64,000 bases of DNA from Cepaea nemoralis (GCA_014155875.1 JACEFZ010027095.1:33501-97500), one strand, 5' to 3'. Numbered from the stretch's first letter, positions 1 to 10,648 are shown. Program-made: numbers and translations. Notes: a model not told the origin generated them from the sequence alone.

Positions 1-221
1 ATGTACCGGCATATGAGTTATAATAAATAATGATACAAACTGTAAGGCATTTTTAAAGTTTTCATAAAAATAATGCACAATGCATAACATTGTAACTCAT
101 CTTTATTTGCTTAAGAAGTTACTGTAGTCATGCAGGTGATTAGCAAGCGTTTTCATTAAAACTAATGGATGGTGTCTGGAAGGACATTCTTTTAAGTTAC
201 TTTTTTTGTTGTATGAATTTA
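1..221. other. No recognised feature
   Basis: AT-rich, non-repetitive sequence. No open frame with recognisable homology and no tandem repeat is seen. Confidence 0.5.
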
Positions 222-306
222 ATGAGAACTTATATGACTACTTATGTGAATTAAATGAGATGCTCCCCACCAGGGACTGGGCGAAGCCGGACAGGGTCAG
301 GCAGAC

Positions 307-357
<51 letters not shown>

Positions 358-553
358 TAGTCGGTAACGGGAACGGGAACTTATATGACTACTTATATGA
401 ATTAAATGAGATGCTCCACACCAGGAGCTGGGCAATGCCGGGCCGAGTCAGACAGACAGACAGATAGATAGTCGGAACGGGAACTTATATGACTACTTAT
501 ATGAATTAAATGAGATGCTCCCCTTCAGGGTCTGGGCGAAGACGGGCCGGGTC

Positions 554-586
<33 letters not shown>

Positions 587-673
587 GTCGGTAACGGGAA
601 CGGGAACTTATATGACTACTTATATGAATTAAATGAGATGCTCCCCAAAAAGGACTGGGCGAAGCCGGGCCGG
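222..673 (+). repeat. Minisatellite of ~85-bp units joined by AGAC microsatellite
   Basis: Four copies of a unit running from an AACTTATATGACTACTTAT-like start to a CCGGGTCAG-like end lie at about 222, 376, 480 and 601. They are separated by (AGAC)n/(ACAG)n tracts of different length. The mixture of a conserved core and a variable tetranucleotide tract resembles non-autonomous Helitron-like 'pearl' elements known from molluscs; that link is inference, and no Helitron terminus was identified. Confidence 0.8.
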
Positions 674-698
674 GTCAGCTAGTCTAAAATAAAACACT

Positions 699-916
699 GT
701 CATTGACTGCCAATATAGTACCTTGCGGTGTATGGCAGAGGGGTCTTTGAGCCTGAGGAATTAAGGCCGCCTGGCTAGTGCAGTCGCCGCGAACTGTGCA
801 GATTAGGAGTTTCTTTTTCCCCCAACAGAAAAATATCCCACACCTTACCGAGGGATCGAACCCGGGGTCTCCCGAAGGAGAGTCCAGCGTCCTAGCCACT
901 GGGCCAGCCGCTCCTC
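699..916 (-). mobile_element. tRNA-derived SINE (family A), copy 1
   Basis: Read on the minus strand, the element begins GAGGAGCGGCTGGCCCAGTGG. It contains an A-box-like TGGCCCAGTGG and a B-box GGTTCGATCC, the internal RNA polymerase III promoter of a tRNA-derived SINE head. A second copy with the same order of parts lies at 27263-27493. The open frame across it on the minus strand is a by-product of the SINE. No clear target duplication is visible at this copy. Confidence 0.75.
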
Positions 917-1707
917 AAACCTAATCTAGCTTTCAAAAAACAAAACAAAAAGCATTCAAACTGACGGGAAGTGAAATGAAAAGTGTTTGCAATCAGACTG
1001 AATAATTCAGTTTCCGAATTGATTTTCCCGAGCTCTGTGGCAGGTTGTATGCTTCCACTCTTGCGCAAAATGTGTCATGCCAAAGGTAGTGTAATTTAAC
1101 GAGAACAGCTCTTGTCAAACGTGTCACGGCACATGAATTTGCCCGTATAACTGTTCTTGAAGTAGTGTTACAACTACTGAAAAACTGTTGCATATAAAAT
1201 GTTTTTTTTTTTAGTAGTAATACTACTAGTATAACAAACAGAGCCGTGCGGTAGATTTTCTCAGTATGATGCAAGTCTTCGAAATGCCGCCCTTAATTAT
1301 GCTAGTCTTCGAAATGTCGCCTCTCCTTCGCTGCTTATGCCGCCTCCCTTAAGGTGCCGCCTGATGCGGCCGCCTCTCTGTATCATAGCAGGCACACCCC
1401 TGATCACAAACAATGAAACTTTGACGTGTATACGTTGCTTTTTTGTAGGATCTGAACACATGCGGACTTGTCCGGAGTTCAAGAATGATTTCCCCACAGC
1501 TAACATATAACATATAACAGAAGTGGCGCATCATGACTACTAATGGTAACATTAGCTGCTATTGCATGGCTTTGAAGTGATTTCTGAAGGTGACTTGGAA
1601 TATTTGAGTAAGCGCTGTTTGGTCTCAACTCAGTTGATGGCCTTACAGTACATCCTGACACAACATAAACACATCGTATGTATATAATAGATATGTATGC
1701 AAAGGAT
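917..1707. other. No recognised gene
   Basis: Mostly unique sequence. A short block at 1278-1375 repeats a CGAAATG(C/T)CGCC motif and is rich in GCCGCC. Short open frames here have no recognisable domains. Confidence 0.4.
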
Positions 1708-1710
1708 GGA

Positions 1711-1782
<72 letters not shown>

Positions 1783-1795
1783 GAGAAAGAAATAA
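1708..1795. repeat. (GAAA)n microsatellite
   Basis: About 22 tandem GAAA tetranucleotides. The serine/phenylalanine/leucine-rich open frame on the opposite strand is a translation of this repeat. Confidence 0.95.
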
Positions 1796-1797
1796 GA

Positions 1798-2136
1798 CAA
1801 CTAGTGAACACAAAACAAAAACAAGTCAACAACACATAACATAACCAGTGAACACAGCAACAAAAACAGAAGCAGTGAACACAGCAGCACAGAACAGAAA
1901 ACTAGTGAAAAACACAAAACATAAACCAGTAAGCTCAAAACAAAACCAGTCAACAACACGCACAATTTAACAGTTGCAAATACAACAATAATTAGAAAAC
2001 AAGTGAATAAAAAAAACCATTTGAAAATAATAAAGCAGAAAATCAATAATTAACGCGAAACAGAGCTAGTGAACACAACACAACAGGAAAACAACACAAC
2101 AGGAAAACAACACACCAGAAAATACCAGTGACCAAT

Positions 2137-2182
<46 letters not shown>

Positions 2183-2397
2183 CAGTGAACACAACACAAA
2201 TAAAGCCAGTTAACGCAAAGCACACAATATAAAACCAATAAACACCACAAAACAGGAAACCATCGATGGCAAACAAACCAAGCAATAACCAGTGAACACA
2301 ACACAAAAGATAAAACCAGAAAACACAAAACAAAAGCAAGCGAACACAACATAAAACCAGGGAACACAACACCCAAAAAAAAAAAAAAAAAAATATA
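1798..2397. repeat. Degenerate CAGTGAACACAACACAAAAC repeat, left part
   Basis: Tandem degenerate units of about 20-30 bp built on CAGTGAACACAACAC and AAAACCAG, with an embedded (CA)n tract at 2138-2180 and a poly-A run at 2374-2392. The same repeat continues at 6173-6330 on the other side of the hAT element, so the transposon landed inside it. Confidence 0.75.
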
Positions 2398-2986
2398 ATA
2401 AACAGCAGGGATGGATTAACCATTAGGCAAACAAGGCAAGTGCCTAGGGCACCAAGCATTTGGAGGGCACCACAAGTCCTCAAGAAAAATGTGTATATTC
2501 TCCCGGTAGCGTAATTGCATGGCATAAGCAAATCTCAAATGTAATATTGAATCGCACATTATTTAACCTTGGTCCCACAACCCGGGGGTAAAATAACCCC
2601 CCCCCCCCCCCCCCCCATTTTTTGTGTGCTATTTTTTGTTAATTTTTTTTTTTCAAGGTTTTTTGGTGCTATTTTTTGACTTTTCTGGGATATGTTTATG
2701 CTATGTAACGCACTAATGCGTAGCGACAAATTCACTTCCGTTTTGGTCTGCTAGTGAAAACAATTGTGAATAGTGCTAATTTGTCGACGTGTCATTGAAT
2801 GACTGTACATTTGCATAACTGCTTAGAACTACTTTGCATTTTCGAACATTTGTATAAACTACATACTGATGTAGATATTACTAATTTAGCTTACACAGCA
2901 AAACTTGATTTGACGAAGGTAAGGTTAATGGTTACACTTTTTACTTTCGTTTTCGTTTTCATCTAAGAGTTTTTAATTCTACAAAA

Positions 2987-2989
<3 letters not shown>

Positions 2990-3076
<87 letters not shown>
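2990..3076. repeat. (AT)n microsatellite inside the hAT element
   Basis: An uninterrupted AT dinucleotide run of more than 80 bp in the 5' non-coding part of the hAT element. Confidence 0.95.
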
Positions 3077-3083
<7 letters not shown>

Positions 3084-3365
3084 CGTCTATTGGTAGTTAG
3101 TGTTGAAGGAGTTCATTACTGCGCTTTAAATGTGCTTTTATCGATTTTGATAAAGCAATTATTGATAGGGGCCTAAGTATATTATTCCTTAGCCTTATGT
3201 TGCATAATTTTCTAATATTTATGTAAATACATTTTCGTTTTAAAAAATGTACTTATGAATAATCGGAAAATGATACCTTAGCATACCCACTTATAGATTA
3301 TATTATTTATTCATTTTTCATTTACAGCTTTTCACATACTTTTTTTTCCAGATTCAGACCCCAAG

Positions 3366-5877
3366 ATGAAACGTGTTCAGTTAAGTGGTGCACAAAAGAG
3401 AAAACTAGCTAACCAAAAAGAGCATACTGTTTCAGTTGTAAAAGCTAAGAGCAGAAAATTAACGAATTATTTAGTTTCGGTTAAGCAACAGGTGGAACAG
3501 GATTTTACTGACACTATCAACCCTCTTGATAAGTCTACTATAGGCTGTTCTGCAAATCTAGACACTGCATTAGTGCTTGAAAATGAAATTTGTGGTGACC
3601 CACTTCAGTCTGCTGAAGATGATGATAAAGATGAAGATTATAAAATAAATCAAGCAGTAGATCCAGGACTGTGGATTGACTTCTCGGTTGATGATGTGGC
3701 TTACTGGGTTGACTGTGGGCCCACTAACTGTCAGCATCATTATGGTCCCTTTGATAAATCTTGCCGTATTTATGCTAAAGGAAAAATAACAAGATATTGT
3801 TCTCAAAAACTCTTCTATGGCACAAAAGCAAATGGTGAGCAGTACAGGAGAGAATGGTTATTGTATTCACCATCCACAGGATCTGTGTACTGCTTTGTTT
3901 GTAAACTTTTTGCGTCTAAAGGTGCCACAAGTTTGGCTGATAAAAATGGGTTCAGTGACTGGAAAAATAACATTCAAGTTGATAATCATGAACAAAGCGC
4001 TACTCATAAAGACTGCGCTACTCATAAAGACTGCATGTTAATATACCTAGCTCGTAGACAAGGCTCGGGTCTACTACAAAAGCTAGAAGAGCAAATACAT
4101 GTAGAGTACATTTACTGGGAACATGTTTTGAGGCGAGCAGTAGCGGTTATTTGTACTATAGCTGAGCGTGGTCTGGCTTTTAGAGGGACAAATGAAAAAT
4201 TTGGATCTTTACAAAATAGAAATGATCTAGGATTGCTGGAGTTGGTCAGTCAGTTTGATCCATTTTTAGCATCACACATTGCGAAATATGGAAATTCTGG
4301 AAAAGGAAATCCTTCTTATTTATCCAAAACTATATGTGAAGAACTGATTGAAATTATGTCCCAAAAAGTCCATGCAGTAATTGTAGATGAAGTAAAGGCT
4401 TCCGGTTATTTCAGCCAGCTTGTCAGTAGACTCAACACCTGATATTTCACATATAGATCAGTTAAGCGTTGTTCTTCGATATGTGGTAGATGGAGAGCCC
4501 ACTGAGCGCTTTTTGACTTTCTTGGAGCTGCAAAGTCACGCCGGTGAAGGTATGGCTAAGCAAGTGTTGCAGTACTTACGTGAAGCTTGCAATATTGATT
4601 TTTCGAAACGCAGAGGTCAGTCCTACGACAACGCAGCTAATATGTCTGGGTGCTACAAGGGCATGCAGAAAAAAATTCTAGAAGAAAATGAGTTTGCTAT
4701 ATACATACCCTGTGCTGTCCATTCGCTAAATCTGGTAGGCAGAAGTGCTGTTGACTCTTGTTTAGAGGCAGTAAACTTCTTCCATACAGTGCAACTGATC
4801 TATACTTTTTTCTCAGCTTTAACCAAAAGATGGAAGATTCTGAAAGGATGCCTTGTGAATGAAAAGCTGGTGAAGTCCCTTTCCGATACTAGATGGGAAG
4901 CACATGCTGTTGCAACTGAAGCCATTCTAATGTCTCATCCTCAGATTATAGAAACGTTAGAATGTTTACAAGAAGACCAGTCACAGAAGGGGGACACCAG
5001 AAGAGAAGCAGAAAACATTGCAAAGAAGATGCAAGAATTAGAATTTGCTTTCATGCTTGTCTTTTTGAAAGAAGTGTTACAATATTTTCACAGGGTCAGT
5101 CAAGCTCTACAAAATGAGCACGTGAACTTGAAAACGTGTGCTGATTTGTATTTTTCACTAGCAGATCACTTGCATGAATCTAGGAATGCATTTGAAAGAT
5201 TTGAAGAAGCTGCAAAATAAATAACACCAGGTGTGGATTATAAGTCAACTTTCACCCGTAATCGTAAACGAAAGACAGTGGTCATTGATGGTGATGTCCC
5301 TGAGGTATCTCAGAATGCCAGAGACAAATTTCGTATATCTGCTTTCTACACCATTGTTGACAAACTTGAGACAGAGATGAGTAGACGAGGACAGGTATAT
5401 AATGATCTAGCAGTTCGATTTTCTTGTTTGGTCGATGTACCACAAACATCTCAGTGTTGTGAAGGACTAATAAATGCTTATCCTGAAGATCTGAACAATA
5501 ATTTATATACTGAACTACAACAGTTCCACTCATATATTCGCCACAAGATTCGTGCATCAAAATCTGACAACAACACGTTCAGTCATGCAGAACTCTACAA
5601 AGTAATAGTTAGAGACAACATCGAGTGTGCTTTTCCAAATGTAGAAATCGCCTTGCGCATATTTTTAACATTAATGGTTACGAACTGTTCAACTGAGCGC
5701 TCTTTTTCTCAGTTGAAACGTACAAAAAATCTAAGTAGATCGACAATGAAACAAGAAAGGCTTGATTCCTTATCTTTGCTGATGATTGAGGCAGACTTGT
5801 TGCGAAAAATTAACTTTGATGATGTACTCAAAAACTTTGCCAGACGTAAATCTAGAAAAAAGAACTTTAAAATGTAA
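3366..5877 (+). pseudogene. hAT transposase, ZMYM1-like, frameshifted
   Basis: The product would be a cut-and-paste transposase. The first segment (3366-4442) begins ATGAAACGTGTTCAG just after a splice-acceptor-like TTTTTTTTCCAG. It has an acidic stretch near residues 84-92 and a TTF-type zinc finger at about residues 160-220, with C176 and C179 followed by H208 and H214. The frame changes by one base near 4420, inside the block containing SVDSTPD, the first catalytic Asp region. The second segment (to 5217) has the CAVHSLNL motif of the family and ends at a TAA. After that single stop the same frame continues (5221-5877) into the C-terminal hAT dimerisation domain with TERSFSQLKRTKN. A tandem 18-bp duplication repeats ATHKDC at about residue 212. 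One frameshift and one stop make it non-functional as read here; sequencing error cannot be excluded. Confidence 0.92.
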
Positions 5878-6172
5878 ATGTGTGCTCTCTCTGACTTTCT
5901 TATCTATCAAAAAAGTTACAGTATTTTTGTCTACTATTATTACAAAATTAATTAACTATTAATTTTAATACAGAAATACCTTATTGTAGGTTTTATGCAA
6001 ACATATGTGTTTACATTTGACAACTGTTTTTCTTTGTTAGTTTTTTTTTTTTTTGCATAATATTGAACATACCAGCAGTCAGTGGAGGATTGGGGGCCCG
6101 GGGCAGTAGGGGGCACCCATGTGGGTTTGTGCCTAGGGCACCAAGATGGCTTAATCCGGCCCTGATAAACAG

Positions 6173-6330
6173 TGTACATCAACGAAATGCAGCGAATGCA
6201 ACAGAAAACAGAAAACAAAAGAACGCAACACAACACAAAAATAGCAAACACAAGGAAAAGAAAAACGCATTAACAACTCACAGCAGAAATCCAGCGTACA
6301 AAACAAAATAAAACTAAAATTAAAACAAAA
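6173..6330. repeat. Degenerate GAACACAACACAAAA repeat, right part
   Basis: Continuation of the A/C-rich repeat interrupted by the hAT insertion. Units such as AACAGAAAACAAAAGAACGC and CAACACAACACAAAAATAGC are recognisable. Confidence 0.65.
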
Positions 6331-6349
6331 TATAAAACTTGAGAACAGA

Positions 6350-6475
6350 AAAGCACGACACTACCGACTTCCGTGATTATCCTTTCGGTAACCTTGCTGA
6401 AGAACTTGGCCTTGACAGTAGTCACTGGTCTCTTAACTGGGTGACCTTTGCCCAAAAACCGTGTAATAACCAGCC
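6350..6475 (-). pseudogene. RPL27A: Ribosomal protein L27a (uL15) pseudogene, C-terminal part
   Basis: Minus-strand translation gives a stretch with FLGKGHPVKRPV followed by VKAKFF and ending IITEVGSVVL. This aligns with the C-terminal end of eukaryotic large-subunit protein L27a, where LGKG, PV and VKAKFFS are strongly conserved. The remaining N-terminal part lies 3.4 kb away at 9871-10128 on the same strand, in the expected order. Upstream residues (about 6476-6530) are open but do not align. Substitutions at invariant positions and the split favour a pseudogene over a spliced gene. Confidence 0.7.
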
Positions 6476-6737
6476 TAAATGAATGCCTGCCGTGAATGAC
6501 TGCATTGGTTCCATGGAACGAATTTGGCACCCGTAAACCAGTAGGTTTGTTCGATATAGACAGTGCGTTAATTGTTCCAGTTCTTTTATTTTCGGCACTT
6601 TTTAGTGCTCCGTTAACTTAAAATTTAGAAACAGATAGATGTCGTTTCCGTCTGTGTGAAAGAAAGAGCTAGAATCCATTTTTAAAAGTCGAAATCGAGT
6701 GTTTAGTAGGGTTGTTTTGATTTTTTTTTTTTTACAA

Positions 6738-8678
6738 ATGGCAACGCCTTCGACTTTGCGGCCTCGTAGACTTACATCAGATCAAGCAAGATTGTTGTTT
6801 GAAACGGTTTTAGACGATAGTGATTCCGATTTGAGCGAAGATTCTGATAGTAGTATTAGTAGTGAGTCTAAAGTTTTGCCCGTGTGGATAGGGAAACGTG
6901 CTATGACAGTGGAAGTGTGTCATCAACTGAGGTGTCTGACAATGAATATCAGGATGTCAGAATTACTACTAAGCGCAAAAGAAAGCAAACAGTACAAAAG
7001 AAGAATAAATCTGGAGGTAAAAACTCTTTAATTTTACAAGCTTCTGTAGAGCCTGAAATATCTCTAACATCATATTCAACAGGATCGGCATGGCATGATG
7101 TGTCAGAAGGGGAAACAAAACCTCAGTTTGAGTTTCGTCCTCGAAGGTTTCACGTCAACCCTGTACTTTATCAACTTCAAACACCTATGGATTTTCTCAA
7201 AGTGTTTTTTGATGATGACATAGTGGACTGTTTAATTCAAAACATAAATGAATATGCAGAAAAGATGTTGATGCAGAACACTCCTAAAAGAAAACATTCT
7301 CGTCTGCTATCCTGGACCCCATTCACGAAAGCACGAATGGCTGAAGTTTACGTCTGTCATTATTTCTATGGGGCTTGATCGAAGACCATGGATCAAGGAC
7401 TACTGGAGTAACTGCTTCACATTTCTATACTCCTTGGTATGCCACTATGTTTTCCAGAATCGAGTTGAATCTATTTATCACACCATGCTTCATGTATGTG
7501 AACCAGACAAACAAATGCAACTAATGCAATTAAAATTGAACCTCTTGTTGACATGATTCTGAAGAAATTCCAGGCAGCATACTACCCATTTGAAAATGTG
7601 TCCATTGATGAAATTATTATTGGGTGGAAGGGCAGATTTCAGCACAAACAATACAATGCAACAAAGCCTCACAAGTACCACATCAAAACATTTGGCCTTT
7701 GTGATTCTGCGACTGGCTATGTGGTCAATGTAAAAATTTACTATGGAAGAAACCGCGCGTACAATCCGGATGTAGATCCCACAACTGCTCATGCAGTGAA
7801 AGTGTTTGCAACACTACTGAATGTTCTCAGACCTGGCCATCACATCTTTGCTCACAGATTCTACACTTCGAAAGTTCTGCTTGATTATCTGCATTCCAAA
7901 AATTTCAATTAAACCCAGGCACACTGAATGTCAACCGAGTGGGCTTTTCTCCAGAGTTGAAGTGTTTGCGACTTCAGCATCAAGAGATGAAGTGGTTTCT
8001 TGAAGGAGATAGAATATTGTGTGTGGCATGGAGAGATAAAAAAGCTAAAAAGCCATGCATTGTTGTCTCCACCAAATCTGTAGTTGGAACTGTTGAGACC
8101 GGAATGAGGAAACTGGTCAGCAAGCCGACGATGATCCATGATGGACCAAATGGTTGGATATTACATCATGCATGATAGGAAAACCATTAAGTGGTGGAAG
8201 AAGATCTACTACTGGATCTTTGAAATTGCACAGATCAATGCACACATCTTGCACACCATATGCGAAACAGACAATGGAGGGTAAACAATCACAGATCAAT
8301 GCACACATCTTGCACACCATATGCCAAACAGAGAATGGAGGGTAAACACTGTCATTGAAGGATTTCAAGCAAAGTTTGATGGAAAGTGCACATTGCGAAG
8401 TAGCTAAAATTATTCCTGAAGGTGCCACACTCTGCTTGCCAAAGAATTACAAAAAGTCTGTTGCAGGAAATTATGTTGAAAGAGTGATAGGAGCAAACAT
8501 CAGAAATGGAATAAAAACAAAGGAGAAAATTATTGCAGATAAGTCACAAACCGCGCGTTTGAGACGTAAGATGGTGCATGATGGTGGAAATGACCACGTG
8601 TTCACATGCATTAACTGTGAACGGACATTTACAGCGCAAATTGGCCTCATCAGTCACATGCGCTACCGCCATAGGTAA
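6738..8678 (+). pseudogene. piggyBac transposase, multiply frameshifted
   Basis: The family cuts and pastes DNA at TTAA sites. From the ATG at 6738 the frame starts MATPSTLRPRRLT with an acidic Ser/Asp-rich N-terminus. It then shifts near 6890, 7370, 7550 and 7915. The core DDE_Tnp_1_7 domain shows SIDEIIIGWKGRF (first Asp), then IFAHRFYTS where the family normally has a conserved Asp before FYTS, here changed to His. It continues with WRDKKAKKP and KPTMIHD, then DQMVGYY and RKTIKWWKKIYYW. Sequence between MIHD and DQM, normally carrying the GGVD motif, is missing. A 61-bp tandem duplication lies at 8230-8350. The last segment (8355-8678) ends in a C2H2-like finger instead of the usual Cys-rich RING-like tail. 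No TIRs or TTAA borders were located. Confidence 0.85.
8230..8350. repeat. 61-bp tandem duplication in piggyBac remnant
   Basis: The block starting ACAGATCAATGCACACATC occurs at 8230 and again at 8291, each ending AATGGAGGGTAAACA, with two or three differences between copies. It adds a stop and shifts the frame of the transposase. Confidence 0.9.
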
Positions 8679-9103
8679 AAGTTATTATGCCTTTTTAAAC
8701 CACAAACTATCGTCTGTCAAGACAGCAAGGTGCCAATGAATTTAGAACAAATCTGCCCAGTGTTTTCCTCATCTTCTAAAATTTTGTGTGAAAAAGACAC
8801 GCTTCAGAATCTGCAGCAAAACTTCTTTTTGAAGGTTTTAAGGAGCAATTATGTTTATATTGTTGAAGACAAGTGTTGTTTGTTTCATTATTCAGTAAAT
8901 TAAACAGGATTAGCAGCAGAGGAGAATATAAAACATCTTGGTGCGTGCAATTTTTAAATACTATTTAACTCTTTACTTTCAAATGATTTCACGAACTGTA
9001 TTATTGTTATTATATTTCTACCCTATAGTAATAGTAGCAATACTAACATGTTCTTTGTGCAATCCCCTTAAATTTGATATATAATACAATGTATCTTCTA
9101 CGA
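8679..9103. other. No recognised gene
   Basis: AT-rich sequence between the piggyBac remnant and the LINE tail, probably transposon 3' flank. No repeat or coding signal was recognised. Confidence 0.4.
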
Positions 9104-9736
9104 CAGAAATACCACAATGTAATATACAAGTAAATGGGAATATTCTTCAACAAGTGAATCAGTACAATTATCTCGGAACAGTCATACCATCTTATGGGAG
9201 AAGCCTTCAAGAGATTAGAACAAGAATCGTAATGGTGAACGTAGCCTTTAGCAAGATGAAAAACATACTGACCAATATAAAGATGTCAATTGAAACTAGA
9301 AAAAGAGTGTTGAGGGGCTACATAGAGCCTATTCTTTTGTATGGATGTGAAACTTGGACAATGAGCTGTCAAGCTGAAAAGCATCTGATGACTGCAGAAA
9401 TGTGGTTTCTGGGGGAAATGTAAAGAATACCATGGACAGACAGAAAAACTAATGACCAAGTGCTACAGGAGACAAATGAAAATCGTAAATTGTCTAAAGA
9501 AATTATGCGTTGACAGTCAAATTGTTGGACATGTTATGAGAAGAAATGGATTGGAGAACTTGGTGACAACTGGCAAGATCGATGGGAACATACCAAGGGG
9601 AAGACCGAGAAGAAAATACCTGGATCGCTTGGCCACATGGCATGGTCGAGATAGGAACACTGAGCTGATCCAAAACTCTGGTGATCAAGTAAAATGGCGA
9701 GTTATGACCTCCCACGATTTTCGGTATGGCACATGA
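9104..9736 (+). mobile_element. RTE-like LINE, 5'-truncated 3' end
   Basis: Translation gives the segment after the reverse transcriptase catalytic box, with YNYLGTVIPSYGRSL, IEPILLYGCETWTMS and RIPWTDRKTNDQ. A TAA interrupts the first frame at 9421 and a frameshift follows. The 3' end reads CGGTATGGCACATGATTGACTGA, comparable to the ends of the copies at 25590, 37385, 41190 and 63520. No target duplication was found. Confidence 0.8.
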
Positions 9737-9870
9737 TTGACTGATATCTGCAACAATTTTAACATTATTCTGACACACCCCTACTTCCCATTTTCTGCCA
9801 TGAATTTCTGTATGCTCAGGACCCAATGTTTGTTTGTCAGGCAATCAGTGGCTGACGCATTTTGGGTCTG

Positions 9871-10128
9871 CTGGTCCAGGTATCTGGCTCTAGACTGGTC
9901 ACTCAACAGTGGCCACCGCTTGTCCAAATCGATGGATGGACTGTGGAATTTATTGTTTGTCTTGTGGTAAAATCTCATACCCACTTTGCTGAAGTAACTA
10001 GGATGGTATCTATCAGAGTTGAACCTTGGTTTTTCTGGCCACCAGCACTTTCTGTGTTTGCCGACATGGCCATGACCATGGCTCACATGTCCTCGGAGCT
10101 TTCTGGTCTTCTTTAACTTGCCAGTCAT
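9871..10128 (-). pseudogene. RPL27A: Ribosomal protein L27a (uL15) pseudogene, N-terminal part
   Basis: The minus strand from the ATG at 10128 encodes MTGKLKKTRKLRGHVSHGHG, then VGKHRK, YHPSYFSKVGM and LDKRWPLLSDQSR. These follow in order the N-terminal two thirds of eukaryotic L27a of the 60S subunit. The conserved Gly-rich segment after GKHRK is shortened by roughly seven codons and one base is lost soon after. That damages the most conserved part of the protein and marks it as a pseudogene. Homology fades near 9871-9840. The C-terminal part continues at 6350-6475. The 3.4 kb between holds a piggyBac remnant and a LINE tail, so the pseudogene was probably broken by transposons. Confidence 0.85.
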
Positions 10129-10149
10129 GTTGTTGATTCCCTTTGCAGC

Positions 10150-10256
10150 ATGCTTTCTTCATTGAGGAGCAGAAGATTGTAGCAAGAGTTCTCAAAGCTC
10201 AAGAGGCTAGAAAAAAACAGCTAAGACTTCTGTTGATTCAAAATAAATATTTTCAA
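10150..10256 (+). pseudogene. RPL34: Ribosomal protein L34 fragment, C-terminal end
   Basis: The frame starting CATGCTTTCTTC reads HAFFIEEQKIVARVLKAQEA, matching the C-terminal end of eukaryotic L34 (AFLIEEQKIV...VLKAQ). It is preceded by TTGATTCCCTTTGCAG, which looks like a 3' splice site. It is followed by a short tail with AATAAA at about 10244, as in the compact 3' UTRs of ribosomal protein genes. One extra A in a run of seven removes the likely stop. The fragment starts only about 20 bp from the L27a start codon, in the opposite orientation. It could be a relic last exon or part of a retrocopy; no poly-A tail is seen. Confidence 0.7.
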
Positions 10257-10282
10257 ATGTTGATTATTTGGTTGTTTTGGGA

Positions 10283-10648
10283 TTTGAAATTTAAATATTG
10301 AGCACAACCCACTACTGGAAACGCCGATCGCATCCCGGCACGAACCTAAGGCCTATCCACGTCATGGAAGCACCATACTCGAGTTTCGCCCTACGATGGG
10401 TAGCGTTGTGGTATTCCGGTGTGATAATTTGGCGTGTCCAGTGTGTGCTGCGTGGTTACTCACCCGCTTCACACGCGTGATCCGGGGCTTGTTTCCGGAT
10501 CCGGTCAGGGATATGCACTACTGACGAGCTCAAACGAGGGCGAAACTCGAGTATGGTGCTTCCATGACGTGGATAGGCCTTAGGTTCGTGCCGGGATGCG
10601 ATCGGCGTTGCCAGTAGTGGGTTGTGCTCAATATTTAAATTTTCAAAT
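10283..10648. mobile_element. Long-armed foldback / MITE-like element
   Basis: Left arm 10283-10392 and right arm 10537-10648 are inverted copies of about 105 bp with very few differences. Both carry ATTTAAATATTGAGCACAAC, then a CGATCGCATCCCGGCACGAA block and CATACTCGAGTTTCGCCCT. The 144-bp loop holds GGATCCGG-rich sequence and no coding capacity. Target duplication could not be fixed. Confidence 0.85.

Larger units (their letters stand above)
2406..6164 (+). mobile_element. Complete hAT DNA transposon (ZMYM1-like) with TIRs and TSD
   Basis: The left end reads CAGGGATGGATTAACCAT. The right end, read inward on the minus strand, is CAGGGCCGGATTAAGCCAT, giving TIRs that match at about 16 of 19 positions. 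A perfect 8-bp direct repeat ATAAACAG flanks the element at 2398-2405 and 6165-6172, the target-duplication length typical of hAT. A shared GTGCCTAGGGCACCA subterminal motif lies near both ends (2450 and 6130). Total length is 3759 bp. It carries one transposase pseudogene, a poly-C run at 2598-2617 and an AT microsatellite at 2990-3076. Confidence 0.93.

Noticed and set aside
699..916. Genuine tRNA gene on the minus strand
   Set aside because: A and B boxes are present, but the sequence continues as a repeated SINE body and no full cloverleaf with an acceptor stem was seen.
6476..6530. Extension of the L27a match upstream (PNSFHGTNAVIHGRH)
   Set aside because: The frame is open but does not align to L27a in any way I can recognise.
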